DNA from: Coffea arabica
Lineage: Eukaryota > Streptophyta > Magnoliopsida > Gentianales > Rubiaceae
Reading direction: 5' to 3'
DNA: 64,000 nt
Assembly: GCF_036785885.1 (NCBI RefSeq)
Contig: NC_092310.1
Span: forward strand, 7,688,001-7,752,000
Shown: one piece after another, positions 23,713-36,179 of the stretch
Layout of the letters: the number at the start of each line of letters is the position of its first letter
Position numbering within the stretch: the first letter of the stretch is position 1
Notes under the pieces: model-generated
Told to the model about the DNA's origin: nothing
Database searches by the model: none
Seen by the model: only the letters and a program-made list of their open reading frames with translations
Program-made: the position numbers and the translations under genes

Positions 23713-25291
23713 TGATAAGGGCTAATTTTGTGACTATTTTAAAGGTGTTTCATGTCATTTTTGAGTCAATTTATGGAGTTAAAGGTTATAAGTTGCTCTA
23801 TTTGGCTTTTAATTGGCATCCTAAAATGAAGTTGTAGTTATGATTTCAACATTTTACTCGTATAATCTCTTTGTTTTTGTAGGGTAAAATGATCAAGCTC
23901 AAATGGGAATGAAATGGTGGACTAATAAATTAATGAATTAGAAACCTAAGAAGTCACAACGATGATGCAAAAAGGTGGTGCAACTCAAGAACTTGAAAGG
24001 ATGAAGAATGGAAAGTCATAAAAGAAAAAAGGAGAGAAACACTGAGTGTTTCTCAAAGTTTCTAGCAGTTACTACAAGGGGTTATAGGCAAAGAGTTCGA
24101 ATTCAAGGAGCAAAATAGGGGAAGGCAAACCTTAGGAGAATCCCCCGAGGGTTTCTCACAAACCCCTCACGATTCATACATAAACCCTTCCCAAGGATTT
24201 GTTGGCGGGTGTAATTTGCCAACTTGCTTGACTTTTTGTTTCTTTTCTAGCCTTGATGTGACATAAAGAAATATCCGTATAGGCCATTTGGGGTTCTAGG
24301 AGCTTCTTTACTTGACTCTTTGGCAAGAAATAACACATTATTGAGGAGAGAGTTTAGTTCTTGAACAAGAAGAACAACTTTTCTCTCTAACTTATTGTAG
24401 TTTTAGTTTTAGCTTTAGTTTTCATGTCTTTGAAGAAACTTGAAGAACTCTTGGTGTAACACAGAATTTTTTATTGCAATGAAAATGTTGAAACTTGGTG
24501 ATCATGTTTCTTCATTTGAATAAGCATTTCTTCCTCTTCATTCTCCTTATTGTTGCATTAATGTGTAGTTACATTAAAGATACTAGCTTTATTGTTGAAT
24601 CTACCTTAACTAAATTTCCTTGTTCTAGGGATAGATGAAGTTATTGTGCTTTGATTATGGTTGAATATAGTTGATTGTTACTATCCCTTGTACTTGGTTA
24701 TTCTTACTTTTATACTTGTGAATACTTGATCACCATTTGCAAGACATGATAGTCGTTAATTTATGAAAGCAGTTGACAATGATGGAAATGCAATAGTTGG
24801 AACCTAAAGAGTAGACCCACAAAAGCAATGATGAACTTAGGTGGATGATTTTGACATTTTTTGTGCTTGATTAAGTTTTCACTTGTGATTTCATTACAAA
24901 AGTAAGGAAACTATAATGTTGACTAAATTTGATTCATCAGCGAGAGCAAGTTCCAATGACTTGAATGAAATGCATCTTTAACAAAACAAGTGCATTAGTG
25001 ATAATTGACTATTTCATCCATAATTAGGTACATTTAGTGGATTCTATGCCCTAGCACATTTGTGTTTAGTTGAATTTCTTCAAATTGTTAATTTTCCTTG
25101 CATTATTGTTATTTTATTTAGTTAAAATTCTTGATTAGTCTAGACAATTGAATGAGCTAAAATCCTTTGTAGTTGAAAGTGATTCTCATGGGATCGATCT
25201 TAACTCCCTAATACTATGAGCCATGAATTGTATACTTGTAGTGAATGAGGAAATTAGGTTAAAATTTAGAACGTAGGTTAGAATCTTGTCA
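23713..25291 (+). repeat. Left LTR of the Athila-like element
   Basis: 1579 bp, matching 54955-55089 plus 59890-61347 along its length, for example GTCACAACGATGATGCAAA and TTGAGGAGAGAGTTTAGTTC. The interruption of the right copy is obvious by comparison with this intact one. Confidence 0.85.
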
Positions 25292-25297
25292 ATTTTT

Positions 25298-25315
25298 TGG
25301 TGCCATTATAGGGAA
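25298..25315 (+). promoter_or_regulatory. Degenerate primer-binding site (tRNA-Asp type)
   Basis: TGGTGCCATTATAGGGAA lies 6 bp after the LTR. It matches 12 of 18 positions of the sequence complementary to the 3' end of plant tRNA-Asp used by many Athila/Tat elements. Several of the changes are C-to-T or G-to-A, as expected after methylated-cytosine decay. Confidence 0.65.
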
Positions 25316-25479
25316 TCACGGCAATATTGAGGCTAAGCAACCTTTATTAGTCTAGGCATTGTGTTATATTTTGATTATCTTTTGAGTTTGTAGATAGAGT
25401 AGTTTAAAATTATCTTACTGTGTTGTCTTGTTTGTGGTCAATTTCTTGTGGTTTGTTGTAGTGCATCCATAGGGCTTTA

Positions 25480-26560
25480 CGCATAATAGTTCCATTGGAT
25501 CAGGAAATTGACAGGACTCTTAGGAAGCAACAAAAGTGAGCACTACAAGAAACTGTAGAGGCACAAGGCAAAGGAGAAATAACTATCAATCAGCAACCAA
25601 TTGAAACAATGGCTAAGGAAGCAAATAGGCAAGCACTTAGAGATTTTGCTCTATCAGGAGCTCAGGGTGCTCAAACTAGCATTTTGAAGACTAATGGTAA
25701 ATGTCAATAACTCTGAGATTAAACTTGCACTTGTACAACTGGTACAACAATCTCAATTTGGAGATAATGCTATTGAAGATTCAAATGCTCACTTGGATAC
25801 TTCTTGGAAATTTGTGATACTATTAAGCTTAATGGAGTTAGTGAGGATACAATTAGACTTAGGCTATCTCTTTTTTCGAATATAGTTAAAGTATGTTTGC
25901 AATCTCATGCGCTTAAAACTTTTATTACTTAGGATGATTTATCTTGTGTTTTTTTGAACAAATATTTTTCACCTAGAAAGACGGCTAAACTTAGAATAGA
26001 TATCACCAGTTTTAGTCAACATGTAGGTGAGTCATTATATGAAGTATGGAAAAGATTTAGAGAGTTGTTAAGAAGGTGGCCATACCATAGACTCCTTAAT
26101 TGGCTTATTGTACAAACATTCTATAATGGCTTAACTTATATGACTAAAACTAATGTTAATGCTGTAGCGAATGGAGCTTTAATGGGTAAATCACCCAAGG
26201 AAGCTCAAAATTTAATTAAGGAGATGGTAGTTAATAACTATCAATAGGCGAATGAGCAAGACAATCTTAGAAGACATGTAGGTATGTTGGAATTTGACAC
26301 CCTTAATATGCTAAGTGAGAAAATGTATAATGTTGTTAATTTGCTTAACAAGCAAGTTGGAGTTAGGTCTAGCTCTTATCTAATGTAAGTATTTTTTTTC
26401 TTGTATTATATGTGCAGGCAGTCATGAGAATAATGAATGTGCTGATTGTGAATAGGATCAGTCACCTCAAAACAACCCTTACTCAAACACATTCAATTCG
26501 GGGTAGAGAAATCATTCAAATTTTAGATGGAAAATCCAAATAACCGACAAAGCCTGACAA
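25480..26560 (+). pseudogene. Athila-like gag remnant
   Basis: Frames broken by stops still read the retrotransposon gag pattern: LALVQLVQQSQFGDNAIED, then KYFSPRKTAKLRIDITSFSQ, GESLYEVWKRFRELLRRWP and QTFYNGLTYMTKTNVNAVAN in the longest open piece (25954-26247). Gag forms the cytoplasmic virus-like particle. Internal stops and frameshifts rule out function. Confidence 0.85.
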
Positions 26561-27214
26561 ATTCACCGGACTCTCAACCACCTATGAAGACCAAATCGAT
26601 TTGAGAATTGGCAATTGAGAGACTAGCTAATGTGTCTAATGATAAGATTGATAAGCTAGCTAATGCCATTACATAAAAATTTGGAAGAATTAAGGGGAGG
26701 ATAGACCAACTTGCAAACCTGCATAGGAATGTCGAAGTCCAACTTCGGCAAATAGCCGATGTTGTAAACAATAGGAACCAATAAGAGTTTCCTAGTACAA
26801 CTGAGATCAGTCCAAGAGAGCGTGTTAAAGCTATCACCCTATGTAATGGTAAGCAATTGAGTGATCCTCCGATCATTGAGCGAGATAAATAAAGTGAGAG
26901 GGAAGAAGAAGAGATAAGCGAGGAAGTAATAAGAAGATGTGCAGGGGATAGGGATAAAGGAAAAGAGATTGTGAGTGACTCTTCATCTTCTGAGACTATT
27001 TCTATTCCATCATAGGTACCATTTTCTGAGAGTTTAAGGCAATCAAGGACTAACAAAGAGCTTTAAAATTTTGTAAAGATTTTTAAACAATTACATATTT
27101 ATATTCGCTTTGTTGATGCTATTTTGTAGATTCCCTCCTTTGTAAAATTTATTAAGGAGATAATGACCAAAAACGAAAGTTGGAGAACTGTGAAACAATT
27201 GCATTAATGGAAAA

Positions 27215-27634
27215 GTGCATGCTATTATTCAAAATAAATTGCCACTTAAGTTGAAGAATCCGAAAAATTTCTCCATTTCTTGCACCATTAATAAGGTTGA
27301 ATTTTCAAAGGCTTTATGTGATTTGGGTGTGAGTGTTTCTTTAATTCCTTTAACAATTGTTAGGCAATTAGAATTGAGTGAGTTGAATTGCACTAATATA
27401 TCTTTGCAACTAGTTGATCGATCTATTAGATATCTGATGGACATTCTTGAAACTATACTCATTAAAGTACAAAAGTTTATCACCCCTATTGATTTTGTTA
27501 AATTAGATATAGAAGGGGATGTTAACATATATTATTATCTTGATAGATCCTTTTTGGAAAGTATAGGTACAATCATTGACGTTCAGCAAAACCTAAGTTC
27601 CAAATTGGTGAAGAGGAAGTGGAGTTTGACTTGA
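27215..27634 (+). pseudogene. Athila-like aspartic protease remnant
   Basis: A 139-codon open piece with FSISCTINKVEFSKALCDLG followed by VSVSLIPLTIVRQLEL. This is the retropepsin core in which the Athila group carries DLGAS-type motifs; here DLGVS. It would cleave Gag-Pol. Upstream pol linker sequence is full of stops. A pre-RT piece (27790-28107) with HLRAIRWIIFNIKGISSAIC follows in the expected order. Confidence 0.8.
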
Positions 27635-28289
27635 ATCACATGAAAAAGTGCCCCCCTTGTATCGATCATGTTTATGCTATTGGCATAGTTGAAAATCTAA
27701 CCAAAGAGATGAGCTGAGTCAACCTCGACTATGATTCTCTTGAACTTTGTTTAAATGGTATAGGTATATAAGAGAAAGATACGAAAGAGATGACTAAGGA
27801 CTTGGATGCCCAATTACCTTACAAGAGAGGCAATTCATATGAAAGTTTAGAGATGAGCAAGGGACTTCCACCACCATCAGATCAACAAACTCCTAAGTTG
27901 GAGTTCAAGCCGTTTCAAAAGCATCTCAACTATGCATTTCTTAGAGAATGTGCGACATTACTTGTAATTGTGATTGTAAACCTTGTTGTGGAGCAACTTG
28001 AGATGCTTCTTAAAGTCTTGAGAAAACATTTGAGAGCTATAAGATGGATTATCTTTAACATTAAGGGTATTAGCTCCGCCATTTGCATGCATCAAATTTT
28101 TTTGTAAAAAATTACAAATCAATTATTAAGACTCAAAGACGGCTAAATCCAAATATAAAAGAGGTGGTAAGATTAGAAATTCTTAACTGATTGGACACAG
28201 GTATGATTTTTCTTATTTCTAATAGTATTTGGATAAATCCTATATATATGGTACCTAAAAAGGGTGAAATCACTATAATTTGAGGTAAA

Positions 28290-29400
28290 AATGATGAATT
28301 GATTCCCTCAAAACCTGTGATTGGATGGAGAGTACGTGTAGATTATAGGAAGTTTAATGCTGACACAAGAAAGGACCACTTTTCATTACCTTTTTTTGAT
28401 CAAATTTTGGAGAGACTAGTTAGTTATGAATTTTATTATTTTCTTGATGATTTTTTAAGATATAACGAGATAGTTATTGCTCTCGAGAATTGAAAAAAGA
28501 CCTCATTCACATTTTCCTATGGCACAGTTGCTTTTAGGCAAATGCCTTTTGGATCTACAATACCCCCGCTATATTTCAATGTTGCATGATGGCAATTTTC
28601 TTGGATTATATTGAGAAAATTATGAAAATTTTTACAGATGACTTTTCCATTTTTGGATCTACTTTCGATCATTGTCTAAATAACTTGGATTTGATTTTGT
28701 AGAAATGTAAAAAGACAAATCTCATTCTAATTAGGAAAAGTATCATTTCATGGTTCGAGAAAGAATTGTCTTAGAACACAAAATTTTATCCATAGATATT
28801 GAGATGGATAAAACAAAGATCGAGGTGATTGAGAGGATGCATTCACCCAGCAATATTAAACGAATTTGAAACTTTCTTAGACATGCTGGTTTCTATCAAT
28901 GATTCATTGAGAATTTCTCCGAATTAGCTAAGCCTTCATGTGATTTACTTACTAAAGATGTTCCTTTTAATTTTAATGATAAATATTTGTGTGCATTTAA
29001 TAGATTAAAGAAGGAACTCACTTCTATGCCAATTATACCATTACCAAACTGGAGCTTGCCATTTGAGTTGATGTGTGATGTTAATGATTTCATAGTAGGA
29101 GCATATTTTGGACAAAAATGAAAAGAGAGATTGCATGTTATCTACTAGCAATATTAGTAGATTAGTTAATGAATTGCAACTCAATTATGTAATCACAAAA
29201 AAGAACTCTTGATGATTATATTTGCATTAGATAATATTAGGTCTTATTTAGTGGAATCTAAAATTATCATTTATATGGATCATGCAACTCTTAAATGCTT
29301 ATTGAGTAAGAAAGATGCAATACCTCAAGTAATTCATTGAATTTTATTATTGCAGGAATTTGACTTTGAGATCAAGAACAAGAAAGGATAGGAGAATTTA
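28290..29400 (+). pseudogene. Athila-like reverse transcriptase and RNase H remnant
   Basis: Reverse-transcriptase blocks in order: GWRVRVDYRKFNADTRKDHF with LPFFDQILERL (28299-28440), FRQMPFGST near 28530, and an active-site region reading IFTDDFSIFGSTFDHCLNNL near 28627-28690, where the usual x-x-D-D becomes FTDD. RNase H follows with LMIIFALDNIRSYLVESK and IIYMDHATLKCLLSKKDA (29210-29325). Many in-frame stops separate the pieces. Confidence 0.85.
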
Positions 29401-30574
29401 GTGGAAGACCATCCTTCGTGTTTTGAATATGTCCCACATGAAGATCAAATTCCTATCAAGGAAAAGTTTTCGGATAAATTTTTGTTAGTAGTACAAAAGT
29501 CACCTTGGTATGCCGATTTGATTAACTATGTAGTTAGTGAAGTCATTCCAAAGGATTTGAACAACCACCAAAGGAAGAAATTCCTTCATGATGCCAAGCA
29601 TTATCTTTGAGAGGAGCCATTTTTCTACAAACATTGTCCCGATGGCATGATAAGAAGGTTTGTGCTAGAAGAAGAGATACATGATATTTTATTGCATTGT
29701 CATAGCCTTGAAATGGGAGAACATTTTAGTACATCAAAAATAGTGGCGAAAGTATGACAATCAAGTTTTTATTGGCCAACTATATACCAAGATATTAGAA
29801 ATTTTATCAAATGTCATGAGTGTCAAAGAACTGACAATATTTCTAAGAGAAATGAAATGCCTTTAACTATTTTCATGAAAGTTGGATTATTTGATATGTG
29901 GAGTATAGATTTTATGGGATCTTTCCTAATTTCTGTAATAATAAGTACATTCTTATATCAGTTGATAATATATCAAAATAGGTGGAAGTTGTTGTATTGC
30001 CTACTAATGATGTTAAAGATATAATTAAATTCCTTAAAAGGAATATATTTTGTAGGTTTGAAATTCCAAAGACCATTAAAAGCCAAAAAAGGTAAACATT
30101 TTTTGTAATAAATCATTTGACACTTTATTGTTTAAATATGGTTGCAGGTACAAGATTTCACTTCCTTAGCACCTGCAAGCGAATGGCCAAGTGGAGTTCG
30201 CTAATCAGGAGTTCAAACTTATCTTAGAAAAATGATGACCAAGTTGAGGAAGAATTGGGCAAAAAACTAGATGATGCATTGTAGGACTATAGGATGGCAT
30301 TTAAGCATTTGTTGGGAATGTTGCCGTATTGACTAATTTATGAAAAGCATGCGATCTACCTATTGAGATTGAGCATAAAGCGGATTAGGCCATAAAGGCT
30401 ATTAGTATAGATTTTCATCTTACAGGTGAGAAGAGATTGTTTGAATCAAGTGAATTGAAAGAACTTTCGTCGACTTCGTGTAAGAATGCCAAAATATATA
30501 AGGAAAAGATGAAATTTTAGCATGACAGGCATCCTTCCTAAACAATTTGAGGTTGGACAAAAGGTATCATTGTA
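29401..30574 (+). pseudogene. Athila-like integrase remnant, interrupted by the tandem array
   Basis: An open linker (29401-29610) is followed by the HHCC zinc region (HDILLHCHSLEMGEHFSTSK then FIKCHECQR, 29685-29830). The start of the catalytic core is FDMWSIDFMGSF near 29890, and the C-terminal part ends in GQK-like sequence at about 30560. At 30574 the reading is cut by the inserted sequence and resumes at 46131 with VLLYNSRLRLF. A second copy of this region lies at 48714-49600. Confidence 0.85.
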
Positions 30575-32051
30575 GATACTATGATGATTATTCAATATAA
30601 TTATGTGAACATAAAGAACCATAAAACCTTAAACTTCTCCTCCCATTATATGCCATCTTTTTCCTTTCACATTTTTCCTTTCTTCATGACAGCTCATGTC
30701 ACCCTTCCAAAGAGTAATCATTTCCTCCCCTAAACCTAAGACCTCCAAACCCTAATTGTCCAATTCCCTCATCTCTACTGTTTTCGGTCCTCTTTTACTC
30801 TCCTACTTTGCTAATGTTTAGATTTACAGCCGGCATCTATTATAGGGTTCAAAAGGCTAATGTTGAAGAGTCGCTCCACCATTGCTTCTTTAGGAGCGAT
30901 TTCGTCGACCGAAAGATTCCCTGTACGTTCATCGATATTCCAGTTAAGGCTGATTTTGATGTGGCAGTCGAAGTTGCAATGAAAGGAGGAAGGTGTTTTT
31001 TCTGCGTGCTGGGTACAGCCGTGGAATGTGAGGATGAGAAGGAAAAATGCAGAATCATCATGGAGAGAATCAATCGTATCCTAGACTCGTACATTGCAGC
31101 CAAATGAGGGCGGATATATGATGCCTATAATGTGCTATTACCCGAGATTGCCGAAAAAATATGCGGAGTCTTAAATTGTTTTCAATGTTTAGATAAAAAA
31201 AAAAGATTGAACACGATGACGTAACTACTAAACACATTTATTTAATCAAGAAGAGGGAGGAGATTAGGCTTTTGCTCGTAAAATACCATCACAGAACCAT
31301 GGATAGAACAAGATGGAATGAGACGACGAGAACTAATGACAGCAGGTGCCTCCAGCGGATGTATGATTTTTTATTATCCATTAAATCGTTGTTAGCTGTC
31401 GAGTGTGATAATTTTTGCTTGCAGGAAAACTATGCTAATTACACAGATATTCCTCTAAAACAACACCAGTAATGGTTTCTCTAAATTACACAGATGTTTA
31501 GTCCTCCTTATTTCCATTTCTTAGACATTTTCAAGTTCATATAGTCAAAAAGGATACACTTAAAAGATATCAGGATGCAATCAACAATCCGATAGCCAAT
31601 TTGCCATCTATGGGAGAACCAAATTTTGAATTGGCAAGTCAATTGGGTGACGATTATCTGTTGATCATTTATGAAATAGTTGCACCTGAGGATATGAGAC
31701 TATGTAACCTTTTGTATGTTATTTTAACAATGGTCTTGTGTGATGGTTTGATTTTAGAATTAGAAAGAAGAATTAGAGTTGACATCCACGTTTTATTTTT
31801 AGAATATGGAGGAAGAATAAAAGTTGACTACCATGCTTTGATTTGAGAATTAGAAAGAAGAGTTGGAGTCGACCACTTTTCATATTTTATTTGACAAGTT
31901 AATTTTCTTAATCATTATTTGAACTAGTATTAATTTTTACTTTATGGATAGAGGTTCTTTGCTGAACATCAAATGGCCTCACTTCCTCACTACTGAAATA
32001 TAATAGTACTTGCTAGTAATTTTTTTTTTAAAAAAATGTGTTATTGTACAA
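30575..32051 (+). repeat. Array unit 1 (only unit with 5' leader; internally deleted)
   Basis: Contains a gene-like leader (30575-30807, pyrimidine-rich, with an AAACCCTAATTG telobox-like word) and a 99-codon frame from ATG 30808 to 31107. The frame begins MLMFRFTAGIYYRVQKANVE and contains VKADFDVAVEVAMKGGRCFF. About 290 bp that other units have between AACTATGCTAAT and AACACCAGTAA is missing at about 31440. Further frames are 31272-31472 and 31601-31846. The product is unknown; the protein-like composition suggests a once-coding transcript. Confidence 0.65.
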
Positions 32052-33225
32052 TTCATGCCTTAGATTATTTTTCAAACAAATTAAAATTTAGGTGTTCCCT
32101 ATTCCATCATCGATGTTCCAGTTAATGTTGATTTTGACGTGGCAGTCGAAGTTGCAATGAAAGGAGGAAGGTGCTTTTCGCGCATGCTGGGTACAGCCAA
32201 ATGAGGACGGATATGTGATGCCTATGATGTGCTATTTCCTGAGATTATTGAGAAAATACGAGAAATTTTAACTTCTTTTCAATGTTTGGATAAAAAAAGG
32301 ATTGAACACGATGACGTGAATGCTAAACATTTTTTTAATCAAGGAGTGGGAGGAGATTAGCCTTTACTCGTAAAATACTATCATAGAATCGTGGGTAGAA
32401 CAAGATGGAATGAGACGATGAGGGCCAATGACAGTATATGCCTCCAGCGGATGTTTAATTCTTTATTATTCACCAAGTTATTGTTAGCTGTCGAGCGTGA
32501 TGATTTTTGCTTGTAGAAAAACTATACTAATGAAGGAATGCACTATCATCTGTTCCTATTCAATCATGCAGAAAAACATGTTTTTCCAACTCATATTTGC
32601 TCACGATTGATGGTTAGACATCAATCAAGTCGGATACGTGTGTTGGATACGCGCTCAGTCAATCAAGGAGAATGGACCAAGGAGACTAAGTCTATATCCA
32701 TTTGTGGCGTAATTTTTGACCATCCAAAAGAGAAATGGAGGCAGAAATATATGCAATTAAAGGAAGAGTTAAACAAGAGGATAACGAGTGGAGAAAAGAA
32801 TGAAAAAAAGATGAAACAACATTAGTAACAGTTCCTCTAAATTACACAGATGCTTGGTCCTCCTTGTTTGCATTTTTTAGACATTTTCAAGTTCATATAA
32901 TCGAGGAGAATACATTTAAAAGATATATGGATGCAATCAATAATCCGGCAGCCAATTTTTCATTTATGGGAGAACTGAATTTTGAACTGGCAAGTCAATT
33001 GGGTGACGATTTTCTATTGACTATCTATGAAAGAGTTGGAGTTGACTGCTATTCATATTCTATTTGCCAAATCAATTTTCTCAATCTTTATTTGAACTAG
33101 TATTAATTTTTACTTTATAGATAGAGGTTCTTTACTGAACATCAAATGGCCACGCTTCCACACTACTGAAATATAATAGCACTTGCGAGTATTTTTTTTT
33201 TTTAAAAGAAGGTGTTATTGTGTCA
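32052..33225 (+). repeat. Array unit 2 (short, 1174 bp)
   Basis: Retains frames at 32538-32825 (contains KEKWRQKYMQLKEELNKRI, predicted coiled coil) and 32864-33100. It lacks the segment that in other units runs from the VAPEDMRLCSLL-coding region through most of the minisatellite, which explains the short length. Confidence 0.8.
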
Positions 33226-34746
33226 TTCACGCCTTAGATTATTTTTCAGACAAACTAAAATTTAAGTGTTCTTTATTCCATCATCGATGTTCCAGTTAAA
33301 GTTGATTTTGATATGGCGGTCGAAGTTGAAATGAAAGGAGAAAGGTATTTTTTGCGCGTGTACAGCCGTGGAATATGAGGATGAGAAGGAAAAATGAAGA
33401 ATCATCCCGGAGAGAATCAATCATGTCCTAGATTCGTACATTGCCGCCAAATAAGGGCGGATATATAACGCCTATGATGTGCTATTGCTTGAAATTGCCG
33501 AAAAAATACACGGACTCTTCACTTGTATTCAATGCTTGGATAAAAAAAAAATTGAACATGATAATGTGCCTACTAAACATTTTTTTAATCAAGAAGCGGG
33601 AGGAGGTTAGGCTTTTGCTCGTAAAATACTATCACAGAATCATGGGTAGAACAATATGGAATGAGACGGTGAGAGATAATGACAACATATGCATCCAGCA
33701 GATGTTTGATTCTTTATTATCCACTAAATGATTGTTAGCTGTCGAGTGTGATAATTTTTGCTTGCAGAAAAACTATGCTAATGAAGGAACGTACTATCAT
33801 CTGTTCCTATTCAATCATGCGGAGAGACAGGCTTTTCTAACCCATATCTGGTCACAATTGAAGATTAGGCTTCAATAAGATCGAATGAGTGTATTGAATA
33901 CGCGTTCAAACTATCAGGGAGAATGGACCGAGGAGATTAAGTCTAAATCCATTTGTGGCGTAATCTTTGACTAATCGAAAGAGAAGTGGAGGCAAAAATA
34001 TATGCAACTAAAGGAAAAGTTAAACAAGAGGATAACAAGCGGAGGGAAGAAGGGAAAAATGATAAAACAATACCAGTAACAGTTCCTCTAAATTACACAG
34101 ATGCTCAGTCCTTTTTAATTGCATTTCTTCGGCATTTTCAATTTCATATAGTCGAGGAGGATACGCTTAAAAGATATCAAGGTACAATCAACAATCCAGC
34201 AGCCAATTTGTCATCTATGGGAGAATCGAATTTTGAATTGGCAAGTCAATTGGGTGACGATTATCTGTTGACCATCTATGAAACAGTTGCACTTGAGGAT
34301 ATGAGACTATGTAGCCTTTTGTATGTTATTTTAACAGTGGTCACGTGTGATGTTTTGATTTTAGAATTAGAATGAAGAATTAGAGTTGACTTTCACATTT
34401 TATTTTTAGAATAAGGAGGAAGAATTAAAGTTGACTACTATGTTTTGATTTTAGAATTAGAAGAAAGAATTAGAGTTGACTTTCACGTTTTATTTTTAGA
34501 ATAAGGAGGAAGAATTAGTTGACTACCATATTTTAATTTTAGAATTAGAAGGAAGAGTTGGAGTTGACTGCTCTTCATATTCTATTTTCCAAGTTAGTTT
34601 TCTCAATTTTTATTTGAACTAATATTAATTTTTACTTTATAGATAGAGGTTCTTTGCTGAGCATAAAATGGCCTCACATCCTCGCTACTGAAATATAATA
34701 GTATTTGCATATATTTTTGTTTTAAAAAAAAAGTGTTAATGTACAA
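33226..34746 (+). repeat. Array unit 3 (long, 1521 bp)
   Basis: Open frames at 33441-33731 and 33986-34375 (129 codons, containing NNPAANLSSMGESNFELASQ). The extra length is accounted for by two additional copies of the 45-bp minisatellite (five instead of three). Confidence 0.8.
34360..34572 (+). repeat. 45-bp minisatellite in array unit 3
   Basis: GTTGAC recurs at 34385, 34430, 34475, 34518 and 34563 within copies of a TTTTAGAATTAGAAGGAAGA-like repeat. Most other units have three copies. Confidence 0.85.
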
Positions 34747-36179
34747 TTCACGCCTTAGATTATTTTTCAGATAAACTAAAATTTTGATGTTCCCAGTTCC
34801 GCCATTGATGTTTCAATTACGGCTGATTTTGATGTGGCAGTCAAAATTACAATAAAAGGATAAAGGTGTTTTTTACACGTACTGGGTACAGCCGTGGAAT
34901 GTGAGGGTGGGAAGAAAAAACACAGAATCATTACAAAAAGAATCAATCGTGTCCTATACTCATACATTACTCCAAACGAGGGCAGATATATGACGCCTAT
35001 GATGCGCTATTGCCCGAGATTACAATGAAAATAGATGAAGTCTTAAATTGTTTTCAATATTTGGATAAAAAAAAGATTGAACACGATGACGTAATTGCTA
35101 AACATTTTTTTAATCAAGAAGAGGGAGGAGGTTAGGCTTTTGCACGTAAAATACTATCATAGAACCATGTGAAGAACAAGATGGAATGAGACGGTGAGGG
35201 CTAATGACAGGATATGCCTCTAGCGGATGTTTGGTTCTTCATTATCCACTAAATCATTGTTAGCTGTCGAGTGTAATAATTTTTACTTGCAGAAAAATTA
35301 TGCTAATGAATGAATGCACTATCATCTGTTCCTATTCATTTATGTAGAGAGACAAGCTTTTCTAACCCATATCTGCTCACAATTAATGGTTAGACCTCAA
35401 TCGAATCGGATGCGTGCGTTGGATATGCGCTCAACCTATCATGGAGAATGGACCAGGTAGATTAAGTCCAAATCCATTCGTGGCGTAATCTTCGACTATT
35501 CAAAAGGGAAGTGGAAGCAGAAATATATGCAACTAAAGGAAAAGTTAAACAAGAGGATGACAAGCAAGGGGAGAATGGAAAAAGGATAAAACAACATCAG
35601 TAGCGGTTCCTCTAAATTACACAGATGATCAGTCTTTCTTATTTGCATTTTTTAGATATTTTCAATTTCATATAATCGAGTAGGATACGCTTAAAAGATA
35701 TTAGGATGCAATCAACAATTTGGCAGTCAATTTGCCATATACGGGAGAATCGAATTTTGAATCGACAAGTCAATTGGATGACGATTATCTATTGATAATC
35801 TATAAATTAGTTGCACCTGAGGATATGAGACAATGTAGCCTCTTACATGTTATTTTAAAAGTGGTCTCGTGTGATGGTTTGATTTTAGAATTAGAAGGAA
35901 GAATTAGAGTTGACTTCCACGTTTTGTTTTTAGAATGAGGAAGAATTAAAGTTAACTACCATGTTTTGATTTTAGAATTAGAAGGAAGAGTTGGAGTTGA
36001 CTGCTATTCATATTCTATTTGCCAAGTTAATTTTCTCAATCTTTATTTGAACTAATATTAATTTTTATTTTATGGATAGATGTTCTTTGCTGAACATCAA
36101 ATGGCCTCATTTCCTCACTACTAAAATATAATAGTAGTTGTTAGTATTTTTATTTAAAAAAAAAGATGTTATTGTACAA
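34747..36179 (+). repeat. Array unit 4
   Basis: 1433 bp; first member of the central subfamily marked by TTTTAAAAGTGGTCTCGTG. Coding is heavily decayed; the longest piece, 35720-35938, matches the C-terminal frame of other units. Confidence 0.8.

Noticed and set aside
26574..27056. 160-codon minus-strand open frame
   Set aside because: It is antisense to the decayed Athila gag-protease region, with the Ser/Leu-rich composition expected of a reverse shadow.
32538..32640. HYHLFLF-like phrase considered as a rolling-circle Rep motif
   Set aside because: The other Rep motifs (FLTYP-like motif I and a YxxK motif III) are not found in order in any unit, so neither a geminivirus-like nor a Helitron Rep call is supported.
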